From the NCBI RefSeq assembly GCF_900101815.1, contig NZ_FNAO01000004.1, positions 186,001 to 250,000 on the forward strand: 64,000 nt of DNA, given 5' to 3'. A program made the position numbers and the translations under genes. Positions within the stretch are counted from its first letter, which is position 1; each line of letters starts with the position of its first letter. The stretch is from Pricia antarctica (GTDB lineage: Bacteria; Bacteroidota; Bacteroidia; Flavobacteriales; Flavobacteriaceae). The notes beneath the pieces are model-generated. The model did no database searches and was not told the DNA's origin. It saw only the letters and a program-made list of their open reading frames with translations. Shown piece by piece: positions 1 through 7,166 of the stretch.

Positions 1-489
1 AACTCAAGGGCCTTGGAAAAAATTGCCCGTATCAAGGGTGTAAAGTTGGCGAAGGCGAACTGGTCATTTATCTGCGCCGATCTCAGCAACCTTTCTGATT
101 ATGTGCGGCAAATCGATACGGCCACCTTTAAGATTTTAAAGCGTGCATTGCCAGGTCCCTACACCTTTGTTCTTCCTGGAAACAACAACCTTCCGAAAGA
201 TTTCAAAAAGAAAAAAACCGTCGGTATCCGGGTACCCGATAACAATATCGCAAAGGCTTTGGTAGAAAGCTTGGGAAACCCGATTGTTTCTACGTCTATT
301 TATGACGAAGACGAGCTTTTGGAATATACGACGGACCCCGAATTGATTTTCGAAAAATGGCATAAGCTGGTCGATGTGGTCATCGATGGAGGTTACGGCG
401 ATAATATAGCGTCTACTGTAATCGATTTGTCCGGTAATGAGCCTATGATTTTGCGAGAGGGGAAAGGGGGCCTTGATATTTTCAGTTGA
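1..489 (+). CDS. L-threonylcarbamoyladenylate synthase (YrdC/Sua5 type), 5'-truncated by window edge
   Basis: This is the C-terminal part of a YrdC/Sua5-fold protein. The reading frame is open from base 1 (N-S-R-A-L-E-K before the internal TTG at 13), so the true start lies outside the window. The family makes threonylcarbamoyl-AMP from threonine, bicarbonate and ATP for the tRNA t6A37 modification. Visible hallmarks are the stretch RALPGPYTFVL, the GIRVPD segment and the late IVSTS segment, all typical of the nucleotide- and carbamoyl-binding fold. It ends in TGA and converges on an OmpA lipoprotein gene, with a strong hairpin terminator between. tsaE, another t6A gene, lies 56 kb away in this window. 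The family is clear; whether the complete protein is short TsaC-like or long Sua5-like cannot be seen. Confidence 0.88.
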   Translation, partial: NSRALEKIARIKGVKLAKANWSFICADLSNLSDYVRQIDTATFKILKRALPGPYTFVLPGNNNLPKDFKKKKTVGIRVPDNNIAKALVESLGNPIVSTSIYDEDELLEYTTDPELIFEKWHKLVDVVIDGGYGDNIASTVIDLSGNEPMILREGKGGLDIFS

Positions 490-500
490 TGAATTGGTAT

Positions 501-540
501 AAAAAAACCGCAACTTTTTTAAGTTGCGGTTTTTTATTTT
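501..540. terminator. Bidirectional intrinsic terminator
   Basis: The arms AACCGCAACTT and AAGTTGCGGTT flank a TTTT loop. A-tract on the left and T-tract on the right make the hairpin work on both strands. It lies between the convergent YrdC and OmpA-family genes. Confidence 0.9.
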
Positions 541-553
541 ATGCGTATTCGGC

Positions 554-1411
554 TTAGTTATTAATCGCCGGGTCATTCATACCTTCTTCTATCATACTAT
601 AGAACTGATCGATTTTCGGAAGTACCACAATACGAGTTCTTCGATTTTTCGATTTTTCGGTCATAGAAACGGGAATGTATTCTGATCTGCCTGCAGCGGT
701 CATTCGCTTAGGGTCAACATTGAAATCGTTTTGCAAAATACGAACCACTGAGGTAGCACGTTTGACACTCAAATCCCAGTTATCTAAAAGCACACCATTT
801 CCACCACGGTAAGGTACATCATCGGTATGACCTTCGACCATAAATTCGAAATCAGGTTTGTTGTTGACCACTTTGGCAACCTTGCCCAAAATTTCCTTGG
901 CACGGCTCGTAACGTTGTAGCTTCCGCTGCTGAATAATAATTTATCCGAAATCGATACAAAAACAACACCTTTCTCTACGCTGATTTGGATGTCTTCATC
1001 ATCCAAATTACCCAAAACTCCTTTCAAGCTTTGTACCAAGGCTAAGTTTACAGAATCCCTACGAGTAATCGCATCCTGAAGTTTTCGTATGGTAAGGTCT
1101 TTTTCCTTTAAACTTTCCAAAGATTTTTCAAGATTCTCGGCACCTTTCGAGGTAAGCGTTGTCATGTTACCCATGTTGTTGATCAATTCCTGATTGTTGG
1201 CCTGTAAGAAAGCATTTTGATCTTGTAGGGTTTTCATTTTTGAGGAATTGGTTGCTTTTTCCTCTAAACAATCGTTCAACTTTACGGTCGCGGAATTCAA
1301 AAGATCCTGCGTTTCTTTTTGTTTGGCTTCAAGTTCACCGTATTTCTTGTTCGATACACAAGAAGATAGCAACAAGGTCGCTCCTAAACAGCCTAAAATG
1401 ATTTTTTTCAT
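554..1411 (-). CDS. OmpA family lipoprotein
   Basis: A 285-residue outer-membrane lipoprotein that probably anchors the envelope to peptidoglycan. The signal peptide ends in the lipobox LLSSC, so Cys18 should be lipidated. Residues about 25-115 are rich in K, E, Q and L in a heptad-like pattern and look like a coiled coil. Residues about 150-275 are an OmpA C-terminal domain, with the EGHTDDVPY segment, NWDLSVKRA and the closing NRRTRIVV motif that binds diaminopimelate peptidoglycan. The gene stands alone, facing the YrdC gene across a terminator. Two TAATTTTG -7-like boxes on the minus strand lie upstream (1473-1480 and 1505-1512). The peptidoglycan role comes from the family; no specific partner is indicated. 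Confidence 0.9.
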   Translation of the reverse strand: MKKIILGCLGATLLLSSCVSNKKYGELEAKQKETQDLLNSATVKLNDCLEEKATNSSKMKTLQDQNAFLQANNQELINNMGNMTTLTSKGAENLEKSLESLKEKDLTIRKLQDAITRRDSVNLALVQSLKGVLGNLDDEDIQISVEKGVVFVSISDKLLFSSGSYNVTSRAKEILGKVAKVVNNKPDFEFMVEGHTDDVPYRGGNGVLLDNWDLSVKRATSVVRILQNDFNVDPKRMTAAGRSEYIPVSMTEKSKNRRTRIVVLPKIDQFYSMIEEGMNDPAINN

Positions 1412-1472
1412 AATTTTGGATTACTAGATATTAATAAATTGTGTTTTTGACTTGATTGTTCAAAATGAATGC

Positions 1473-1512
1473 CAAAATTAGGCATTCGTCCATTTTAGCA
1501 GTGGCAAAATTA
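1473..1512 (-). promoter_or_regulatory. Duplicated -7 boxes upstream of the OmpA lipoprotein
   Basis: On the minus strand TAATTTTG occurs twice (1505-1512 and 1473-1480), both matching the Bacteroidota TAnnTTTG element. The nearer copy would give a leader of about 55 bases. No good -33 TTG at the usual spacing was found for either copy. Confidence 0.4.
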
Positions 1513-1513
1513 G

Positions 1514-2515
1514 TTAATATTTTATTAATACACCGAATTTATTGACACCATACACGAAGTGGGACCATACAATGGACTTTGTAAGGTAATACTTTACAAT
1601 AAAATTTGCTTTTTCTCTCTTGTGGTACATTTTATAGAACTGCCTATAAAAGCTAAGATGTGCCCTGAGAATCGCAAAACAATGCTTGAATTTGAACTGA
1701 AAGATAAAACGTAGTGCGGCAATTCCGTCAAGCAATAGTCGAAAAAAGATAATGGCCAAAGCTTTCCGACGAGGAAGATTTTTGGTAATGGAAAATAGCG
1801 AGTTCCTAAAATTAAGGTAAGTTTTTTTAGGGTTCATATTGCTAAGTGTAGAACCACCTAAGTGATATACCGTGGACTTTCCTACATAAAAAACGGTATG
1901 GCCTTCGTTTTTGGCCCGCCAGCAAAGATCAACTTCTTCTTGATGGGCAAAGTAATCTTCATCAAACCCATTCAACTCCCAATATAGCTTACTTTTAATA
2001 AACATACAGGCACCGGTGGCCCAGAAAATCTCACAGGTATCGTCGTACTGTCCCACATCCTTTTCCAAGTATTGAAAAATACGTCCCCTGCAGAACGGAT
2101 AACCGAGTTGGTCTATGAATCCGCCGCCCGCACCGGCGTATTCAAAGTGGTCTTTGCGCATCAGGTCCAATATTTTAGGTTGGATGATGGACACTTCGGG
2201 CATTTTAGAAAAAGTGGCAATAATGGGTAGCAACCAGTCTTCGGTGACTTCCACATCTGAATTCAACAAGCAGAAAATATCGGCATCCACATCTTTAAGA
2301 CCTTCATTATATCCACGTGCAAAGCCACCGTTCTCGGCATTTTGGATGATTTTTACTTGAGGATAATTGTTCTTAACAAAATCTACCGAACCATCAGTGG
2401 AGGCGTTGTCGATTACATAGATATCCGCGCCTTCAGAGTATTGTACCACCGATGCGAGGTATCTTTCAAGAAGTACCTCTCCGTTCCAGTTGAGTATGGC
2501 GATGGCGATGCGCAA
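1514..2515 (-). CDS. Family 2 glycosyltransferase
   Basis: A 333-residue GT-A fold enzyme that transfers a sugar from a nucleotide-sugar donor, probably to a cell-surface glycan. The start codon is TTG: no in-frame ATG exists between it and the upstream TAA, and the protein then begins MRIAIAILNWNGE, the expected first strand of the fold. Visible motifs are DNASTDGS (36-43), the metal-binding NSDVE region (85-89), and a later EEVDLCWR acidic motif near residue 210. The last 80 residues are basic and hydrophobic and may touch the membrane. It follows the HsdR-N-like gene by 12 bases on the same strand. The acceptor sugar cannot be inferred; rhamnosyl- and other transferases share this architecture. 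Confidence 0.85.
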   Translation of the reverse strand: MRIAIAILNWNGEVLLERYLASVVQYSEGADIYVIDNASTDGSVDFVKNNYPQVKIIQNAENGGFARGYNEGLKDVDADIFCLLNSDVEVTEDWLLPIIATFSKMPEVSIIQPKILDLMRKDHFEYAGAGGGFIDQLGYPFCRGRIFQYLEKDVGQYDDTCEIFWATGACMFIKSKLYWELNGFDEDYFAHQEEVDLCWRAKNEGHTVFYVGKSTVYHLGGSTLSNMNPKKTYLNFRNSLFSITKNLPRRKALAIIFFRLLLDGIAALRFIFQFKFKHCFAILRAHLSFYRQFYKMYHKREKANFIVKYYLTKSIVWSHFVYGVNKFGVLIKY

Positions 2516-2527
2516 AACGATGGCAAA

Positions 2528-2974
2528 TTAACGGCTAAAATCAGGAATATCGGTAAGAAACCTATATTTTTCGACGTCGAGATCCATTTTACAATAATAG
2601 TGTTCCAATCCATTGGTCACCATCAGATAATTAGATTGAAGTTGAAGATTGTACCTGGCGATCTGATCGAAGGTCCGTTGTGTAATCTCTATATGGGGGG
2701 CTTTACATTCCACTAGGATATCAATACGGCCATCAGGCTTGAAAACTACTACGTCATAGCGTTTTCGAAGGTGGTTAATGGTCAATTGTTTCTCTACGTT
2801 AATCAGGCTCTTGGGATATTTTTTATCGATCATCAGATAATTAACGACATGCTGGCGAACCCATTCCTCGGGCTGTAAAACCACGAACTTTTTGCGGATG
2901 GCATCAAAAATATGGGTATTATTTTCGCTACTTTTGAGACGAAAACCATAGTCCGGGAAATTGAGCGGTCGCAT
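2528..2974 (-). CDS. Stand-alone HsdR N-terminal-type (PD-(D/E)xK) nuclease-like protein
   Basis: A 148-residue protein made almost wholly of the domain found at the N terminus of type I restriction R subunits. The nuclease core is visible: Asp74 in KRYDVVV, then Glu89 and Lys91 in LVECKAP, the E-x-K of the PD-(D/E)xK superfamily. No helicase, methylase or specificity gene is nearby, so this is not a restriction system. It is divergent from holA across 26 bases, and the palindrome CAAATTTG (2979-2986) lies between them. Co-location with a polymerase III subunit hints at a DNA repair or end-processing role, which is inference. The fold assignment is good; the function is unknown. Confidence 0.8.
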   Translation of the reverse strand: MRPLNFPDYGFRLKSSENNTHIFDAIRKKFVVLQPEEWVRQHVVNYLMIDKKYPKSLINVEKQLTINHLRKRYDVVVFKPDGRIDILVECKAPHIEITQRTFDQIARYNLQLQSNYLMVTNGLEHYYCKMDLDVEKYRFLTDIPDFSR

Positions 2975-3000
2975 GGCGCAAATTTGATGATTTTTTTAGG

Positions 3001-4002
3001 ATGGACGAAGCAAAAAGGATAGTAACCGAAATTAAAAATGGAAATATCAAGCCCCTTTATTTTCTTTTCGGGGAAGAGCCCTATTATATCGATGCCATTG
3101 CGACCTACATCGAAAAGAATGTACTTCAGGAAGAGGAAAAGGGATTCAACCAAATGGTGCTCTACGGCAAGGATGTTAACATAGACGAGATCGTGGCGAA
3201 CGCCAAGAGATATCCGATGATGGCCGAAAGACAGGTAGTAATAGTCAAGGAGGCGCAACACCTTTCACGAACTATCGAAGAGTTGTTGAAATATGCCGAA
3301 AATCCGCAGCCCACGACGGTTCTTGTTATCTGCTACAAATATAAAAAACTCGACAAGCGAAAAAAGCTATACAAAGCTGTAAACGAAAAGGGAGTGATTT
3401 TTGAAAGCAAAAAACTTTACGAAAACAAGATTCCGGATTGGATTCGTAAACATCTTCAGGCAAAAGGGTATAGCATCTCACATAAAGCGGCTATTTTGCT
3501 ATCGGAATATTTAGGCAACGACTTGAGCCGTATCAACAACGAACTCGAAAAATTGCGGTTTGTATTACCCAAAAATACAGAGATAACCCCTACGGACATC
3601 GAAACCCACATCGGTATCAGCAAGGACTACAATAATTTTGAACTGAAAAAAGCGATTGGCGAGCGCGACGTGGTAAAGGCGACCCGAATTATCAACTACT
3701 TCGCTCAAAACCCGAAAGACAATCCATTTGTGCTAACGGTAACGCTGTTGAACAGTTTTTTCACCCAATTATTGCAATACCACGGGTTAAACGATCATTC
3801 ACCCAAAAGTGTCGCGAGTGCGCTACGTATCAATCCGTATTTTGTGGACGAAATCCACCTTGCCGCACGAAACTATCCTATGAAACGGGTAAGTGGTATT
3901 GTCTCACATCTTCGGGAAATGGATATGAAAGGGAAAGGGGTAGGGGCGAATGCCGCTTCACACTCCGACCTGCTGAAGGAGCTTTTGGTGAAAATCATTT
4001 AA
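3001..4002 (+). CDS. holA: DNA polymerase III subunit delta
   Basis: A 333-residue clamp-loader subunit that opens the beta sliding clamp as part of the gamma/tau complex. The N terminus carries the family segment FLFGEEPYYID (about 21-31), followed by a AAA+-like fold without a functional Walker A, as expected for delta. The middle contains LSEYLGNDLSRINNELEKL, the typical lid-domain helix, and the C-terminal third (about 215-333) matches the helical collar. Length is normal. It is the only gene on its strand here, divergent from the nuclease-like gene and followed by about 150 bases without features before the convergent DoxX gene. Confidence 0.93.
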   Translation: MDEAKRIVTEIKNGNIKPLYFLFGEEPYYIDAIATYIEKNVLQEEEKGFNQMVLYGKDVNIDEIVANAKRYPMMAERQVVIVKEAQHLSRTIEELLKYAENPQPTTVLVICYKYKKLDKRKKLYKAVNEKGVIFESKKLYENKIPDWIRKHLQAKGYSISHKAAILLSEYLGNDLSRINNELEKLRFVLPKNTEITPTDIETHIGISKDYNNFELKKAIGERDVVKATRIINYFAQNPKDNPFVLTVTLLNSFFTQLLQYHGLNDHSPKSVASALRINPYFVDEIHLAARNYPMKRVSGIVSHLREMDMKGKGVGANAASHSDLLKELLVKII

Positions 4003-4154
4003 GATTTATCTATTCCTGTATCTTATTTCCTGACGGACCTTTAAGATCGAAATGATTGGAGAGAATTAACTTTCGGCCTTTACATTCAAAAGTACATCGT
4101 CCGTCCTACTTTCCTTCTATCGAATTTTGTTTTTAAAAATGGAAGGAAGCCTAT

Positions 4155-4532
4155 CTATTTTCTGTCCATACTATATCTGCCAGGGCCCAATAAGATAATG
4201 ACAATAAAAAAGATCAAGTACAAAAAAGCCTTTTCCTTAGTTCCAAAAACGTCTGCGGCATGGTGTACAAAGGCGGCAACGGCCATGGTAATTGCTGGGG
4301 GCACGGCCATCCAACGGGTCTTAAAACCAATGATTATCAATATCGGACAGATAACCTCGCCGATAACGGCGAGAAAAAGTGACGGACCAGCTCCAATCCC
4401 CAAAGGATCTCCGAATTCAATATTACCACTAATAATTTTTTGAAATTTGGGGATACCATGGGTAAGAAGCATGGCGGAGGGCGCAATCCGGAGAATGGCC
4501 AGACCAACATCGTTTAAAAGTTTATTTTGCAT
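4155..4532 (-). CDS. DoxX family membrane protein
   Basis: A 125-residue inner-membrane protein with about four transmembrane helices. The N-terminal segment LRIAPSAMLLTHGIPKF and the following GDPLGIGAGPSLFLAVIGE are characteristic of DoxX, as is the closing LLGPGRYSMD. Family members are quinone- or redox-linked membrane proteins whose biochemical role is generally unsettled. It lies 45 bases downstream of the fused E1 gene on the same strand and may be co-transcribed with it. Nothing in the sequence tells which redox partner it would use. Confidence 0.88.
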   Translation of the reverse strand: MQNKLLNDVGLAILRIAPSAMLLTHGIPKFQKIISGNIEFGDPLGIGAGPSLFLAVIGEVICPILIIIGFKTRWMAVPPAITMAVAAFVHHAADVFGTKEKAFLYLIFFIVIILLGPGRYSMDRK

Positions 4533-4577
4533 GTATCTTTCGGTTTGAAACTGTTAAAATTATTGATGGTTTTTCAA

Positions 4578-6989
4578 CTATCGTAACCGTGGAAAATTGT
4601 CGGGATTACTTTCGTGCATAATGGCATACACCCTTTCGAACACATCTTCGGAATTGGGCTTGGAAAAATAGTCGCCATCAGTACCATAAGCTGGTCGGTG
4701 TGCCTTGGCGCTAAGGGTTTCGGGGGCGCTATCCAAAAATTGATAAGCCCCTTGCTTTTCCAGAATCTCATTGAGAATGTAAGCGGAACATCCCCCGGGA
4801 ACGTCCTCGTCGATGACCAAAAGTCGATTGGTCTTTTGAACGCTTTTTAAAGTGTCGTGGCGTATGTCGAAAGGTAGTAGGGTCTGGGCGTCGATTACTT
4901 CGGCGTCGATACCGAATTCTTTGAGTTCATCGACCGCTTGAATAACGATACGCAAGGTCGATCCGTAGGAAACCAAGGTAATGTCCTTGCCTTCCATAAT
5001 GGTTTCTACAACTCCAATGGGGGTGCAGAGTTCCCCTAAATTGGTAGGACGGTCTTCTTTTAGACGATACCCGTTTAAGCTTTCAATAACCAAAGCAGGT
5101 TCATCACTTTTGAGCAGCGTATTGTAGAAACCTGCCGCTTGTGTCATATTCCTAGGAGACAGTATATACATACCGCGAAGGGCATGTATCAAAGCGCCCA
5201 TAGGGGATCCGGAATGCCAAATACCTTCAAGACGATGACCCCGTGTACGCACTATAAGGGGCACTTTTTGTTTGCCGAAAGTGCGGTAACGCAGACAGGC
5301 CACGTCGTCGGTCAACGTAGCGAGGGCATAAAAAATATAATCCAGATACTGGATTTCGGCGATGGGCCGTAATCCGCGTAATGCCATTCCGGTACCCTGG
5401 CCGACAATGCTAGTTTCGCGTATACCGGTATCCGAAACGCGCAGCTTGCCGTATTTTTTTTGAAGTCCCTCAAGTCCTTGGTTTACATCGCCTATGGCAC
5501 CTGTATCTTCCCCGAAAATTAATGTATTCGGATATTTTTCGAACAATTTATCGAAATTGTCCCTTATGATGATACGGCCATCTACTTTTTCGGGATTTTC
5601 AAGGTAAACTGGTTTTACTTCGGGGATATTGGTTGCCCTGTTCGGTGTTTCACTGTACAAATTCTTACTGTACAGGGGTTGGGTGTCCACTAAAAAGGTA
5701 TTGGTCCATTCAAGTAGATCGTTCTTTTCCTGAAAATCTTCCCCTACTAGGTACCTTATAGCTTTTCGAGCACTGACGGCCATCTCCTTTTTTATCGGTT
5801 CTTCGATGGCAATCAGGTCGTTTTTTAACTTTGTGATAAAATTTTTGTTCTGGCTTTTGGCAGCGACCTTATCCAATAGATTCGTTAACGTCTTTTTTAA
5901 GGCCTTGTGAGGGGCCAGATATTCCGCCCAAGCTTCTTTTTTAGCACTCCGGACTTCTTTGGAAATCAATTTTTCAATTGATTTCAGTTCTTCTTCGGTT
6001 GTAATGCCAGTTTCCAAAATCCACTCCCGGAATTTTTTGTTGCAATCGTTTTCTTTTTCCCATTGTAGCCGTTCCTGACTTTTATATCGCTCGTGAGAGC
6101 CTGAAGAGGAGTGTCCTTGGGGTTGGGTCAGTTCGGTAACATGTATGATTACCGGCACGTGTTCTTCCCGCGCAATATCGGAGGCGTTTTCATAGGCATG
6201 CATCAAAGCGGTATAATCCCAGCCCTTTACTTTAAACATTTCATAGCCATTTTGGTCCTCGGTGCGTTGAAAACCGCTGAGCATTTCTGAAATATCCTCT
6301 TTCGTAGCATGATATTCGGGAGGTACGGAAATACCATAATCATCATCCCAAATACTAATGACCATGGGTACTTGCAGTACCCCGCCCGCATTTACGGTTT
6401 CCAGGAACATGCCCTCGCTGGTACTGGCGTTGCCAATGGTGCCCCAAGCTACTTCGTTACCATATTTGGAGAATTTGGAAGCGTCGACGTTTTTTAGGCT
6501 CCGGTACATTTTCGAGGCTTGCGCAAGACCCAATAGCCTGGGCATCTGCCCTGCCGTACAAGAAATATCGGCACTGCTGTTTTTTTGTTCGGTCAGATCG
6601 CGCCAACTACCGTCTTCGTTCAAACTATAGGTCAGGAAATGACCGACCATCTGCCGACCGGCGCTCATCGGCTCTTTTTCAATATCGGTGGTAGCATAAA
6701 GGGCATGGAACAGATCTTTGGGATGTAATAGGCCCAAGGCCATCATAAAGGTCTGATCCCTGTAATACCCACTTCGAAAGTCCCCGTTCTTAAAAGAACG
6801 TGCCATCGCCAATTGCGGAAGTTCTTTACCATCCCCGAAAATACCGAACTTTGCCTTTCCGGTCAGTACTTCCTTTCTACCCATCAAACTGCAGGTTCTG
6901 CTAAGTACCGCTATTTTGTAATCATCTAAAATCTGTTTCTTGAAATCGTCAAAAGAGATGTCGTTACTTGTTTGGGGCGATAGATCCAT
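4578..6989 (-). CDS. Fused 2-oxoacid dehydrogenase E1 (alpha-beta in one chain), probably branched-chain type
   Basis: An 803-residue thiamine diphosphate enzyme that decarboxylates a 2-oxo acid and passes the acyl group to a lipoyl E2. Residues about 20-400 are the alpha half, with the TPP/metal region TIGNASTSEGMF (184-195) and DDDYGISVP. Residues about 460-803 are the transketolase-like beta half, with FGEDTGAIGDVNQG, a RETSIVGQGTGMAL segment and the C-terminal domain ending in YAIMHESNPDNFPRLR. In most bacteria these are separate proteins; single-chain forms are common in Bacteroidota. No E2 or E3 gene lies in the window, so its partner acts in trans. Substrate (branched-chain acids versus pyruvate) is inferred from overall resemblance only. 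Confidence 0.85.
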   Translation of the reverse strand: MDLSPQTSNDISFDDFKKQILDDYKIAVLSRTCSLMGRKEVLTGKAKFGIFGDGKELPQLAMARSFKNGDFRSGYYRDQTFMMALGLLHPKDLFHALYATTDIEKEPMSAGRQMVGHFLTYSLNEDGSWRDLTEQKNSSADISCTAGQMPRLLGLAQASKMYRSLKNVDASKFSKYGNEVAWGTIGNASTSEGMFLETVNAGGVLQVPMVISIWDDDYGISVPPEYHATKEDISEMLSGFQRTEDQNGYEMFKVKGWDYTALMHAYENASDIAREEHVPVIIHVTELTQPQGHSSSGSHERYKSQERLQWEKENDCNKKFREWILETGITTEEELKSIEKLISKEVRSAKKEAWAEYLAPHKALKKTLTNLLDKVAAKSQNKNFITKLKNDLIAIEEPIKKEMAVSARKAIRYLVGEDFQEKNDLLEWTNTFLVDTQPLYSKNLYSETPNRATNIPEVKPVYLENPEKVDGRIIIRDNFDKLFEKYPNTLIFGEDTGAIGDVNQGLEGLQKKYGKLRVSDTGIRETSIVGQGTGMALRGLRPIAEIQYLDYIFYALATLTDDVACLRYRTFGKQKVPLIVRTRGHRLEGIWHSGSPMGALIHALRGMYILSPRNMTQAAGFYNTLLKSDEPALVIESLNGYRLKEDRPTNLGELCTPIGVVETIMEGKDITLVSYGSTLRIVIQAVDELKEFGIDAEVIDAQTLLPFDIRHDTLKSVQKTNRLLVIDEDVPGGCSAYILNEILEKQGAYQFLDSAPETLSAKAHRPAYGTDGDYFSKPNSEDVFERVYAIMHESNPDNFPRLR

Positions 6990-7166
6990 GAAGTATGTTT
7001 GAGTTGTTACAAAATTATCAAATCAATGGGATTTAAGCAATTCAAAAAGATAATAGATTAATTGAAAAATAAGCAAAAAAAGGGGAATCGGAATAGGGAA
7101 TGGTTGAAAATCCTTTCGAAAAACAATGCGTTTTGAGAAATTCGACATGAAACGGCTACAAACCTT

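Noticed and set aside
2528-2974. Type I restriction system
   Set aside because: Only the HsdR N-terminal domain is present; no helicase, HsdM or HsdS gene exists nearby.
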